A DNA stretch of 64,000 bases from Hydrogenophaga sp. (GCF_018780385.1 NZ_JADMJO010000003.1:682001-746000), one strand, 5' to 3'; shown: positions 9,615 to 18,639, counted from the stretch's first letter. The notes: a model not told the origin generated them from the letters alone. Program-made: numbers and translations.

Positions 9615-9633
9615 CGTTCCTGAAACGTTCCTG
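9615..9633. promoter_or_regulatory. 11-nt-period direct repeat in the divergent SARP/hemoglobin promoter
   Basis: CGTTCCTG is repeated at 9615-9622 and 9626-9633. This can be read as heptamer CGTTCCT with a 4-nt spacer, the geometry known for SARP operators. It lies 50 nt before the large SARP gene start and 65 nt before the start of the leftward 68-residue gene. Candidate autoregulatory site (inference). Confidence 0.45.
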
Positions 9634-9682
9634 GCGCGTGGGGCACTTGTCGAGCCCGTCGAGACGGCCCACACTGCCAGCC

Positions 9683-12600
9683 ATGAACACCGCCAACCCG
9701 CGCCCAACCCACGCCGCCGGTCGACTTTCGATTGGTCTGCTGGGCCGCTTCACAGTCGTCGCAGAGGGCGTTGAGTTGCCGGCCGAGCGCTGGCCCAGCC
9801 TGCGGGCTTCGCACCTTGTCCAACTGCTCAGCCTCCAACCTGGACGGCGCGCCACGAAGGACCTGATCATCGACGCGTTGTGGCCGCAGCTGGAGCCTGA
9901 AGCGGGCGCGGCCAATCTGCGCAAGTCGGTGTTTCACGCGCGCCAGGCGCTGGGTCGGCATGACGCCATCACCATCGCGGGAGGCGAGCTGGTGTTGTGG
10001 CCTCATGGTGTTGCCGAGGTTGATGTTGATGCCTTCGAAGCACTGGCAGATGCAGCGCTTCGCCAGGCCGATCCAGCCGCGTGCGCAAGCGCCGCGCAGC
10101 TCTACACGGGCGATGTGCTGCCAGGGTCGCGCTACGAACCGTGGACCGAAGCCACCCGGGAGCGGCTTCGTGCCCGGCTGCTCGCGCTGCTGCGCGCCAG
10201 CGCCCAGTGGGAACGGCTTGCCACGCTGGAGCCCACAGACGAGGCTGCGCACCGTGAACTGATGCAACAGGCGCTGGACAAAGGCAACCGCGCCTCAGCC
10301 CTGCATTGGTATGCCCACCTGCGTGAGGCGCTGCAGCATGAACTGGGCGTGACGCCCGATGCGCGGACGCGCGCCCTTTATGACCGGTGCATTGCGGGTC
10401 TGCAGGCTGACGGGCCCGCGTTTGTGGGCCGCAGCGTCGAACTGGCCCAGATCGTTGCCTGGTTGCAGGTGCCGACCGATCAGCGACTCGGAGGCATCGG
10501 GCTGAGGGGACCTGCCGGCATCGGAAAGAGTGCACTGAGCAGGGAGGTCGAGGCCGAAGCGCGCCAGCGAGGCTGGCAGGTGCTGCGTGTGGACGCCACC
10601 GAAAGCGGCCGTCCTTACAGTCTGGTCATCTCGATGGCCGAGCGCCTGATTCTGCAAGACCGAAGCGTGCTCGACCGGATGGGTGCACCGGCGCATGCGG
10701 TGCTGGCACAACTCACCCCTTTGGCCGCGCCCGCTCAAAAGCTCTCCGGCCCGCTCAGCAGGCACCAGGTGGTGGGCGCCGTGCGACGTCTGCTGGTGTG
10801 TGGCTACGCTGGAGGCGATTTGCTGGTGCAGGTGGATGACGCTCACCTGGCTGAAGACTCCGACGCCGAGGTGCTGATCCAGCTGGCGATGGCCGGTGCC
10901 CCGCTGTGTTTGTTGATGACGGTCCGGCCCATGGCTCAAGACGCTGCACTGGCGCGCGGGCTGGCTCGGCTGCAGCGTGTCGGGGTGTTGCAGATGATGG
11001 ACTTGCACCCCTTGGGTCATGACGAGGTGTGTCGGCTCGTGCAGCGCGTGATGGCTCCGCCCGCAAACCAGAAGCTGGTGGAACACATTGCCGACAAAGC
11101 GGAGGGCAACCCCTTTGTCGCCATCGAGCTCGCGCGCTGCGTCGCCTCGGGCGGTCTGCAACGGCTGCCCGCGAGCACGTCGGACGCGATCACGGAGCGC
11201 CTGTGCGATGCACCGCCTTCTTCCCTGGCGCTGCTCAACTGGCTGGCGCTGGCCGGCGATGAATTCGATGTCGACACCGTCACCGCGTTGGCCACGCAGG
11301 CTCAGGTTCAGGCCTTCTCAGCACTGGACGGTGCACTGGAGGCGGGCGTTCTGGTGGTGTCCCACGGGCGTTATCTGTTCCGGCACGCGCTGGTCCGTGA
11401 GGCTTTGCTGGCGCAGATCGCACCGCATCGACGCGTCAAGATGCACCGGTTGATTGCCCAGGCGCTCGTCGAGTGCGAGGGCTCGCCAGGACGCATTGCC
11501 GCACATTGGCAAGCCGGTGGTCTGCCCCGTGAAGCGGTGGTCTGGTGGTTGGCGGCAGCGCGCGAGTCCATGCGCCTGGCGGCGTTTGGTGACGCGTTGC
11601 GTCAGCTCGAGCCGCTGCTGGCTGTGGACGGCGAGCATGCAGAGGCACTGCGGCTGCGTGCTGAGGCGCTCGATGCCCAAGGCGACCCCGCCGCCTTGTT
11701 TGCGTACCGCCTCGCGGCCAACGCGGCGGGGGAGCCGGGCAGTCACGACTTGCGAGCCAAGGCCGCGCTGGCACAGGTGAAGCAGGGCGATCCCAAAGGT
11801 GCGCTGCTCGCGCTGGAAGGCGTTCACCCCACGTCGGTGGAGGGTCGCCTGTGCGAAGCGCTGGCCTGGAGTGGCGCGGCTGCGCTGGGCGCGGCCGATC
11901 CGGCGATGGGCACCGCGAAGGCAGCCATTGCACGGCAGCTCGCGCTGCAAACAGGGGACACCAGTTCACTGGTGATTGCCTCCTGGGCGCAGGCGGCGGC
12001 GGCGCACGCACGCGGTGATCTGCACCGCAGCGTGTGGGCCGACCTGCAGGAGACCAGTCATGTGCCCCACTTGGCGGTGCGGGTGTTCGACGGCCACCTG
12101 TGCATCACCCAGCGTTTTTTGTACGGCGCTCGACCGTATCCCGAGGTGATCGCCTTCGCTGAGGCACTCTGCACCGAAGCGCGCCGGATCGGTGCGGCGC
12201 GCGGCCTGGCCTTTGGAACGACGCTGCGCGGCGAGGCGGAGTGGCTGGCCGGGGATTTGAGCGCTGCCCGGATGCACCTGCGTGAAGGGGCCCGCCTGCA
12301 CCGGGCCATCAGCGGGCCGGTGGGGGAGGCGCTGTCGCTGCAGCGGCTGGCCGAGGTGTCTTTGCACGAAGGTCGCCGCGATGAAGCCCGTGCCTTGATC
12401 GATGAAGCACTCGATGTTGCAAGGCAGACCGACATCGGTTTTCATCTGCTGGACCGCATCTACGGCACCCGAATCAGTCTGCATGCCGATGACCCTGCTG
12501 CGGCGTTGCACGTGATGGAGGATGCCAGCGAATCGGTTCGTGGACCCTTGGAGACGTGTCCAGGTTGCCGAATTACCTTCGCGATCCCGGCTGCCATCGC

Positions 12601-12874
12601 GGCCGCGCGCGCTGACGAGATTGATCTGGCGCACAAACACGAAGAGCAATGCGCCTACCTGGCCAACGTGGTCATGCGCCTGCCCGCTTGGTACGCAGCC
12701 CACCAGGAAGTGTGCGGACATATCGGTGTCGCCGAAGGACGTCATCGAGATGAGACGGCTTCGCGCTTTGGCGCAGCAGCCTTGCGTTTTCGGGAAGCGG
12801 GTCAACCGCTGGACGCCGAACGATGTGAAGCGCTGGCTGCGAAGCGAGTGTCAAGACGTCGTGATCGCAGCTGA
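9683..12874 (+). CDS. Large SARP/BTAD-AAA regulator (signal-transduction ATPase type)
   Basis: 1063 residues. Order: SARP winged helix (about 13-110: LSIGLLGRFTVVAEGVELP, NLRKSVFHARQALG), BTAD (about 113-245: LEPTDEAAHRELMQQAL, ELGVTPDARTRAL), then an AAA/STAND NTPase with FVGR at 247-250, Walker A RGPAGIGKSA around Lys282 and Walker B LLVQVDDAH (380-388), then TPR-like helices to the end. No C-terminal LuxR HTH is seen, so DNA binding must come from the N-terminus. Start MNTANPRP at 9683; the longer frame reads through the divergent promoter. STAND architecture implies ATP-dependent, ligand-triggered activation. Divergent from the globin operon. Confidence 0.87.
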   Translation: MNTANPRPTHAAGRLSIGLLGRFTVVAEGVELPAERWPSLRASHLVQLLSLQPGRRATKDLIIDALWPQLEPEAGAANLRKSVFHARQALGRHDAITIAGGELVLWPHGVAEVDVDAFEALADAALRQADPAACASAAQLYTGDVLPGSRYEPWTEATRERLRARLLALLRASAQWERLATLEPTDEAAHRELMQQALDKGNRASALHWYAHLREALQHELGVTPDARTRALYDRCIAGLQADGPAFVGRSVELAQIVAWLQVPTDQRLGGIGLRGPAGIGKSALSREVEAEARQRGWQVLRVDATESGRPYSLVISMAERLILQDRSVLDRMGAPAHAVLAQLTPLAAPAQKLSGPLSRHQVVGAVRRLLVCGYAGGDLLVQVDDAHLAEDSDAEVLIQLAMAGAPLCLLMTVRPMAQDAALARGLARLQRVGVLQMMDLHPLGHDEVCRLVQRVMAPPANQKLVEHIADKAEGNPFVAIELARCVASGGLQRLPASTSDAITERLCDAPPSSLALLNWLALAGDEFDVDTVTALATQAQVQAFSALDGALEAGVLVVSHGRYLFRHALVREALLAQIAPHRRVKMHRLIAQALVECEGSPGRIAAHWQAGGLPREAVVWWLAAARESMRLAAFGDALRQLEPLLAVDGEHAEALRLRAEALDAQGDPAALFAYRLAANAAGEPGSHDLRAKAALAQVKQGDPKGALLALEGVHPTSVEGRLCEALAWSGAAALGAADPAMGTAKAAIARQLALQTGDTSSLVIASWAQAAAAHARGDLHRSVWADLQETSHVPHLAVRVFDGHLCITQRFLYGARPYPEVIAFAEALCTEARRIGAARGLAFGTTLRGEAEWLAGDLSAARMHLREGARLHRAISGPVGEALSLQRLAEVSLHEGRRDEARALIDEALDVARQTDIGFHLLDRIYGTRISLHADDPAAALHVMEDASESVRGPLETCPGCRITFAIPAAIAAARADEIDLAHKHEEQCAYLANVVMRLPAWYAAHQEVCGHIGVAEGRHRDETASRFGAAALRFREAGQPLDAERCEALAAKRVSRRRDRS

Positions 12875-12916
12875 TCTTTGTAGAAGCTGAGCGTGCACAA
12901 ACGGCGGCCTACAACG

Positions 12917-13439
12917 TCAGCATTGCCGCACCAACTGGACATACAGCCAACGAGATTCCGCTTGCACCAGCTGTTGGGCCTGCTGCTGCAGACTGGACGC
13001 AGCGGCAGCACTTTCTTCGACCAGTGCAGCGTTTTGCTGTGTGGCCTGGTCCATCTGGCTTACAGCCTCACTCACCTGGCCCACACCGGCGCTCTGCTCG
13101 CTGCTGGCACTGCTGATCTCGCTCACGATATCGCTCACACGCTGAATGGAGGTCACCAGCCCGGGCGGCTTCTACCGCTGCGTTCAGGGCCAGGATGTTG
13201 GTATGGAAGGCAATGCCGTCGATCACGCCGATGATGTCGCTGATCTTCCTGCTGCTGTCGTTGATGCCCTTCATGGTGAGAACAACCTGGTTCACCACTT
13301 CGCCACCTTGCATGGCCACCGTGCTGGCGCTTGCCGCGAGCTGGTTGGCCTGACGGGCGTTGTCCGCATTCTGGCTGGCGGTAGAACCCATTTGCTCCAT
13401 GGACGCCGAGGTTTCTTCCAGTGCGGAGGCTTGCTGCTC
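12917..13439 (-). pseudogene. Broken methyl-accepting chemotaxis protein signalling domain
   Basis: Two frames carry pieces of one MCP cytoplasmic domain. 13439-13155 encodes [17 protein letters not shown] through [20 protein letters not shown]. 13156-12917, in another frame, continues [21 protein letters not shown] to AAASSLQQQAQQLVQ. The segment that should lie between (the EQGRGFAVVAGEVR hairpin and following helix, about 55 residues) is deleted and the frame is shifted. Sensor domain, membrane segments and HAMP are missing upstream, and the normal C-terminal end is replaced. A non-functional remnant. Confidence 0.85.
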
Positions 13440-13584
13440 GGGGCCCAGAGGTAGGCCCGGTGCGTCTTTCCGTTGCCCGGCTTGAGCATGGAAATTATTC
13501 AATGTGATGTCAAGGGTGGGGGCGAAACGTTCGGGATACAGTTTCGATTTCACGCCACTGGTAACACTTCGGCGTGCACGCGTT

Positions 13585-13914
13585 CTACGGCTTGAACGTT
13601 TGTACACAGACCCTGGGCGCGCCCAAGGTCGATGCAGGCGCTGAGGGGTCGATGGTCACAACTGCGAGCACTTGGCGGCCTTGCAGGGCGCTGGCTTTGC
13701 CCTTAGTGCAGTCCAGGATCCACTTCTTTCCCTGGCCATCCACCAGCACCGGTTGCTGGAACTGGGTAGTACCCTCGATGCCAATGCGTCCAGAAAGCTC
13801 GAACGAGTGAGATTTGGCCTGAGCTACACACCCAGAAAGAAGCCAGGCCAAGGCGAGCAAGGCGGTGGTGATCTTGACCTGGGAGATATCGCTGGTCATT
13901 TTGGTCTGAATCAT
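13585..13914 (-). CDS. Small putative lipoprotein, unknown function
   Basis: Up to 109 residues. N-terminal basic/hydrophobic stretch [15 protein letters not shown] ends in an LSGC lipobox, predicting lipidation at Cys29 and export. The mature part (about 80 residues) is rich in short beta-like segments ([31 protein letters not shown]). A second in-frame Met at 13899 may be the true start. It lies 10 nt downstream of the M30-like peptidase gene on the same strand, so the two exported proteins are likely coexpressed. Confidence 0.65.
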   Translation of the reverse strand: MIQTKMTSDISQVKITTALLALAWLLSGCVAQAKSHSFELSGRIGIEGTTQFQQPVLVDGQGKKWILDCTKGKASALQGRQVLAVVTIDPSAPASTLGAPRVCVQTFKP

Positions 13915-13924
13915 TTCCAGATTA

Positions 13925-15589
13925 CTAATTGTTGATCGTGATTGTGAGCGCGGTGCCCGCTGGCACGATCACGTTTTCAGTAAAGGTGCCGACAGTGCCC
14001 GAACGTTTCCAAGAAACACTGGCCCGTGACCTCACTGAGGCAGGGGAGCTGCTTGAAAAGCGACTGATGCCGGCATACGTGACGAGGTCAATGCCGGGGA
14101 GGTCAAACCCACTGGGACCCATTACTACGCGTGGGTAGCCGAACCCCGCCGGCAGGTCACTGCTGGGCGTGCCTGCGAAGGTCACTTGTGCCCATGATCT
14201 CAGTTCTTGCCCAAGGCTTGACGCGGGGCGGAAAGCTTTGATTGCTTGGTCCAATGCCGTAACCGAGTCGGTGTGGGTGCTGTTGAGCAGCGCCTTGTAG
14301 AAATCCACGCCCAATTGACGAACGAGGTAACCACCAAATACGCCATTGACGTCGTAACTGAAACAGATGCCGATCGTCGATTGAAAATTCGTCAGGCTGC
14401 AATTTCCACTGCGTGTGGAAAGGTAGTCGCTCAGTTGCTGATCGCGCACGGGATTGAAGCCTGGTGTGAGGCGGTTTGCCGTGATGTCCTCAGCGACCAT
14501 TGCCGTGGTTTCTTCCAGCCACAACGCGAATGCCGCTGGGGTCGCCCTGGTAGCTGCGCGGCGGAAGAAATTGGTCATATGTGTCGCTTCATGCACCAAC
14601 ACAGTCTTTGATGCGGTCAGGTCCGGATTGAGGTACGCCGCTTCCGAGTCAATGAACATCATCACCGCTTCGTTTGAAGCGGGAAACACGGCAGACAGGA
14701 AGTTGTTTCCGGAGAAGTAGTAACCCTGGACGCCGCTGGGGCTGGAGTTTGGGGTCAGGTTGGCGATGACGATATCTATTCGCTGGTTGTCTGCTATCAG
14801 TTCATCCGGGTACAGAGTGGCGCCCCAGGGTTCTCCGCCCAGGGATCGGATGGAGTTGTGAATTCCGAGAGGGTTGACGTATGCCGACATGAGTTCACTG
14901 ACCATTGGATCGGTAATGCGACTTGGTCCACGCTCGCTGTTCTCAACCCAAAAGTTCACTGTGCGGCCATCTTGGGCAAGGCGCTGCTCGACCAGGGTGG
15001 TGTCTCGCCCGTTGTCGGTGGAGTTGCAGACGCTGAAGTCGGTGTTCAGGCAGTCGATCCATCGACGGGTGTCGCCGGTGGTGGCTTTAAGGATTGTTTT
15101 GACAGCAAGCCCACCCTTTGACTGAGCGACGTTCTTGTTCAAGTAGCCTCTAAAGCCCGCAGCGTTGAAATCTGACATCGCTTCATCGCTTTTGGCACTT
15201 GAACTTGTGGTCGCGCTCTTGACGCTGGAGGAAACGGAGAGGACCGCTCCGCCCGTCCGATAGTTTCCCGACACGGGCAAGGCGATGTCGGCGTCGGTGG
15301 GGTTGGTGATTGTCATGAAGACATCTTGCCCAGCAAGCCCCGAGATGGCCACTTTGGCGACTGATTCGCTGCCACTCACGTTGACGTACTTCCAGACGCC
15401 CGCACTTGAGCCTGGCGTGAAGATGTTGGGACTGGTTGCTCCGCAGTTTGTGCAATCTACTTCGATCGAGAAAACGCTTTGCGTGGAAGCAGATTCAATC
15501 CCCCCACCCCCGCCGCAGGCGGTCAATGCGGCGACAAAGATCAGGGATGCCCAAAGTGGTGGGTGGAGTGCGCCGCTGAGTATTTTCAT
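13925..15589 (-). CDS. Exported lipoprotein with M30-type (HEATH) metallopeptidase signature
   Basis: 554 residues. The signal sequence ends LTAC at residue 25 and is followed by GGGGG, a common lipoprotein tether. The zinc-binding motif HEATH is at 333-337 (LVHEATHMTNFF), and a downstream Glu in LWLEETTAMVAED about 22 residues later is a likely third ligand. This pattern matches the hyicolysin/M30 family. Mature N-terminus: Cys pairs and beta-rich sequence; C-terminus: Ser-rich beta region. Predicted surface or periplasmic zinc protease of unknown substrate, with no protease genes other than M28 nearby. Confidence 0.8.
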   Translation of the reverse strand: MKILSGALHPPLWASLIFVAALTACGGGGGIESASTQSVFSIEVDCTNCGATSPNIFTPGSSAGVWKYVNVSGSESVAKVAISGLAGQDVFMTITNPTDADIALPVSGNYRTGGAVLSVSSSVKSATTSSSAKSDEAMSDFNAAGFRGYLNKNVAQSKGGLAVKTILKATTGDTRRWIDCLNTDFSVCNSTDNGRDTTLVEQRLAQDGRTVNFWVENSERGPSRITDPMVSELMSAYVNPLGIHNSIRSLGGEPWGATLYPDELIADNQRIDIVIANLTPNSSPSGVQGYYFSGNNFLSAVFPASNEAVMMFIDSEAAYLNPDLTASKTVLVHEATHMTNFFRRAATRATPAAFALWLEETTAMVAEDITANRLTPGFNPVRDQQLSDYLSTRSGNCSLTNFQSTIGICFSYDVNGVFGGYLVRQLGVDFYKALLNSTHTDSVTALDQAIKAFRPASSLGQELRSWAQVTFAGTPSSDLPAGFGYPRVVMGPSGFDLPGIDLVTYAGISRFSSSSPASVRSRASVSWKRSGTVGTFTENVIVPAGTALTITINN

Positions 15590-15738
15590 GGGGATGGGGT
15601 ATGGGTGAAGAGGTTGCAGCCTACGTCAGATCGCAGGCTTCATGGGAGCGCCAGTCCCGGCGGCGAACGAATGGCCGCCGAGGTTTGTGAGTGTGGCGCC
15701 CAGAAAAAGGCATGACCATTTCCCGGTTGAAAAACTAA

Positions 15739-15942
15739 CTAAGGATTCTCATGGCTGCAGAGGCAACCTGCAACCGTCTTGCCTTTGCATTTACCCAATT
15801 GGTGGAATGCCACATACTGGCCCTTGTCAGCCAGGCGGGGCACGATCTGGCTGGGCGGCAGGTCCTTGAACTCCTCACTGCTTGGCACAGCCAAAGCCGC
15901 CAAGCGTTCCGCATCGCTGAGCTGCTGCCATCTAACCAGCAC
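15739..15942 (-). mobile_element. Transposase/integrase remnant (IS3-like helper region)
   Basis: The first ~44 codons from a GTG at 15942 read VLVRWQQLSDAERLAALAV, SEEFKDLPPSQIVPRLADKGQYVA. This is the stretch that precedes SESTFYR in a group of rve-type transposases. After about 15808 the frame leaves the family and ends in unrelated residues. Neither the DDE domain nor inverted ends are present. A truncated relic. Confidence 0.55.
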
Positions 15943-16027
15943 TTGCGCTGCTGAAGAAGCAAGGTGTCAAGTTCGAATTTCTCTCGCCCTACAGCCCAGA
16001 GATCTACCGCATCGAAGTCATTTGACT
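15943..16027 (+). mobile_element. IS630-type transposase C-terminal fragment
   Basis: Reads LLKKQGVKFEFLSPYSPEIYRIEVI then stop. FLSPYSPE(L)xxIE is the conserved C-terminal motif around the last catalytic Glu of IS630/Tc1-type DDE transposases. Only about 25 codons survive, abutting the remnant on the other strand at about 15943. No full element or target duplication found. Confidence 0.5.
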
Positions 16028-16030
16028 TTA

Positions 16031-16041
16031 GGGGGGGGGGG
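16031..16041. repeat. G11 homopolymer in the promoter region of the M28 peptidase gene
   Basis: Eleven consecutive G in an intergenic region, 146 nt before the peptidase start and directly after the IS630 fragment. Poly-G tracts of this length are mutable by slippage and can tune promoters. The rest of 15590-16187 holds the two IS remnants and no other gene. Confidence 0.7.
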
Positions 16042-16187
16042 TGAACGGTTACTCTTTTTGAATGGCACTTGCGGATGGCCGGAGCGAGGAGTACGCTGCT
16101 GCTTCCTCGTGGTTGACGTGTTGACCGGGATAGCCAGGCAACAGCCGGTGGCGAGGTTCTACAAGACCTACATCCCAGGAGACAAAC

Positions 16188-17768
16188 ATGAAGCCGATTG
16201 GCGCACAGGGCAAACACTTCAAACACTTGAGTCGAGGACGTCTGGCGGCGACAGCGGTCGCTGCCTTGCTGGTGGTGGCTTGCGGCGGCGGCGGGGGTGA
16301 CGACCCCGCGGACATGGCCACGGCCCAGCGTTATTCGGCAAGTTGTAGTGACCGGGTCAACAACACCTTTGACAAACTGCTCGAGTGCGTCACGCTCAAG
16401 GGCGTGCGCAGCCACCAGGCGGCACTTCAGGCAATCGCCGACGCGAACGGCGGCGTGCGCGCCGCTGGCACGCCTGGCTATGACCAGAGCGTGGCCTACA
16501 TCGCGGAGAAGATGACGGCCGCTGGGTACACCGTGACGCTGAACGCTTTTCCGTTTACCTACGTCGCTCTGCCGCTGCTGCAGCAGCTTGCACCGGTGAA
16601 CGCCACCTACGAGTCCGGCGCTTTCACCGGCACTGGGTTCGGCGACGTGACCGGTAGCGTCTTCGCCGTCGACATCAACCTCGCGCCTCCCCGCGCCAGC
16701 ACCAGCGGCTGCGAGGCAGCGGACTTCGCCGGCTTCTTGGCCGGCAGCATCGCGCTCGTACAACGCGGCACCTGCGCATTCGCGCTGAAAGCCCAGAACG
16801 CGCAGGCTGCGGGCGCCACGGCGGTCATCATTTTCAACCAGGGAAACACACCCGATCGCGAGCCGCTGATCGTGGGTACGCTGGGGGTTGATTCGGGAGT
16901 AACGATTCCGGTCGTTGGCGCGTCGTTCGCTGACGGAACTGCGCTCGCGCAGGCGGGCGCGACGGCGCGCGTGCGCGTCGACGCACCACAGCAGGTGATG
17001 CAGTACAACGTGATCGCCGAATCGCGCGATGGAGATCCGAACAACATCGTGATGGCAGGGGCGCACCTCGACTCAGTGTTGCGCGGCCCTGGCATCAACG
17101 ACAACGGCTCAGGCAGCGCTGCGATCCTCGAAACAGCGATCCAGATGGCCAAGGTCAAGCCACGCAACAAGCTTCGCTTCGCATGGTGGGGCGCTGAGGA
17201 AGCGGGGCTGGTGGGCTCCACCGCCTACGTTGCTGGGCTGACAGCAGATGAGAAGGCGAAGATCGCGCTTTACCTCAACTTCGACATGGTCGGCTCGCCG
17301 AACCACGTGTTTTTCATCTACGACGGTGACGACTCCGACGCCGAAGGCGCAGGCCCCGGCCCGGGTGGGTCTGCCGAGATCGAAAAGACGTTCGAAGCGT
17401 TCTTCAAACAGCGTGGCGTGCCGTTCAAAGGCACCGACTTCAGCGGGCGCTCCGACTACGGCCCGTTCATCGCCAACCTCATCCCGGCGGGCGGCCTGTT
17501 CACCGGCGCCGAGGGCATCAAGACGCCTGAGGAGGCTGGCTTGTGGGGCGGCACGGCGGGCGACCAGTACGACCCGTGCTACCACCTGGCCTGCGACACC
17601 TACAACAACAACAACGACACCGCGCTTGACGTCAACAGCGATGCAGTCGCGTACGCGGTGCTTCAGTTCGGGATGAATACCGAGACCATCAATGGGCAGC
17701 GCGGCAAGGGCAACTTCAAGATGCCGCCGGTTGAGGAAAACGACCATCACGGGAACTCGACGCGCTGA
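16188..17768 (+). CDS. Exported M28-family metallopeptidase with PA domain (lipoprotein)
   Basis: 526 residues. Lipobox VVAC with Cys32 followed by GGGGG. The M28 fold is interrupted by a PA domain (about 150-265: LVQRGTCAFALKAQNAQAAGA, VVGASFADG). Zinc and catalytic residues are in order: His293 in AGAHLDSV, Asp305 in INDNGSGS, Glu337/338 in WWGAEEAGLVGS, Asp366 in LNFDMVGS, and the last His in CYHLACDTYNN. Predicted di-zinc aminopeptidase anchored outside the cytoplasm. The start at 16188 is preceded by CAGGAGA. A clear intrinsic terminator follows, so it is monocistronic. It shares its tether style with the M30-like protein. Confidence 0.9.
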   Translation: MKPIGAQGKHFKHLSRGRLAATAVAALLVVACGGGGGDDPADMATAQRYSASCSDRVNNTFDKLLECVTLKGVRSHQAALQAIADANGGVRAAGTPGYDQSVAYIAEKMTAAGYTVTLNAFPFTYVALPLLQQLAPVNATYESGAFTGTGFGDVTGSVFAVDINLAPPRASTSGCEAADFAGFLAGSIALVQRGTCAFALKAQNAQAAGATAVIIFNQGNTPDREPLIVGTLGVDSGVTIPVVGASFADGTALAQAGATARVRVDAPQQVMQYNVIAESRDGDPNNIVMAGAHLDSVLRGPGINDNGSGSAAILETAIQMAKVKPRNKLRFAWWGAEEAGLVGSTAYVAGLTADEKAKIALYLNFDMVGSPNHVFFIYDGDDSDAEGAGPGPGGSAEIEKTFEAFFKQRGVPFKGTDFSGRSDYGPFIANLIPAGGLFTGAEGIKTPEEAGLWGGTAGDQYDPCYHLACDTYNNNNDTALDVNSDAVAYAVLQFGMNTETINGQRGKGNFKMPPVEENDHHGNSTR

Positions 17769-17788
17769 GTCCCACCTGTCGACACATG

Positions 17789-17815
17789 AACGCCCCGGCC
17801 CCACCGGGGCGTTTT
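17789..17815 (+). terminator. Rho-independent terminator after the M28 peptidase gene
   Basis: Perfect 8-bp stem CGCCCCGG/CCGGGGCG with loop CCCCA, followed directly by TTTTTC. It lies 21 nt past the stop codon at the expected position and orientation. Confidence 0.88.
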
Positions 17816-18219
17816 TCCTTGTGGGCACCCCAGTCTGTCGGGAAGCGGCGGCGCGCATTCGCCCTGCTGGGACAGCGCCAGTCCACCGAACGCGGTGGAA
17901 CGACAGGTATGGAAGGGCCTGCTACCGTTCAAGCGCAGCTTGCCGCAATGACCGGAAGGCAAGGTCCTGACAATTTGGTACCTCGACGACGAATGTCCGA
18001 GATCAGTGCGGCTGTCATTCACTTATGAGGGATGAGCGCCCGCAAATGGCCGATTCCTGAAGTCCAGCGTTCGAGCCCGCGAGCTGCTACCCACCAACGT
18101 GGGTTCGTCAGCCATTTGCCGCGGAACGCAATCTAAAAAAGGCAGCTGTCGCGCTACGGACAGGACTGAGAGTCTTCATGTTCTATTTTCCAGACAGCAC
18201 ATCTGTTTGGAGTTGAGGC
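17816..18219. other. 404-nt region without a recognised gene
   Basis: Short frames exist but none has family sequence or a supported start. The stretch near 18100-18219 is less GC-rich and should carry the promoter of the thioesterase gene. No repeat or RNA gene seen. Confidence 0.5.
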
Positions 18220-18639
18220 ATGAACAAGGATCCGACCACGCTTGTACGGCGCATCAATGACTCGGCCGAGTTCAACCGATGGTGCGGCTTTGAAGTTGTG
18301 TCCTGCGAACCTGGTGCGGTGGAGTTGGCAATGCCTTGGCGCAAGGAGGTTGGTCAGTATTCCGGCTTCCTCCATGCAGGGGTTGTGGGCGCGCTCATTG
18401 ACACCGCCTGCGGGTTTGCGGCGGCGACTCTGGTTGGTCCGCGCTTGCTGGCTGCCCACTTCTCAGTCAATTGTCTGCGCCCAGCGTCCGGACAGCGTTT
18501 TGTTGCGAGAGCCCGTGTCGTCAAACCAGGCAAGCAGCAGGTGTTTACCTGTTGTGAGCTGTTCGCCATCGAGAACGGGGTCGAGAAGCTGGTCGCAGTT
18601 GGAGAGACGCTGTTGACAGTCTTGCCGACTGAAGCCTGA
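18220..18639 (+). CDS. PaaI-type hotdog-fold thioesterase
   Basis: 139 residues, whole single hotdog domain. Shows FNRWCGFEVVSCEPGAVELAMPW, then the family core FLHAGVVGALIDTACGFAA (with the HaG and catalytic-site Asp stretch) and LSVNCLRPA-type strand (HFSVNCLRPASGQRF). Family members hydrolyse acyl-CoA thioesters, relevant beside the beta-oxidation genes that follow. It may relieve CoA sequestration during lipid or aromatic breakdown; substrate unknown. Single gene, convergent with the following small gene. Confidence 0.85.
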   Translation: MNKDPTTLVRRINDSAEFNRWCGFEVVSCEPGAVELAMPWRKEVGQYSGFLHAGVVGALIDTACGFAAATLVGPRLLAAHFSVNCLRPASGQRFVARARVVKPGKQQVFTCCELFAIENGVEKLVAVGETLLTVLPTEA

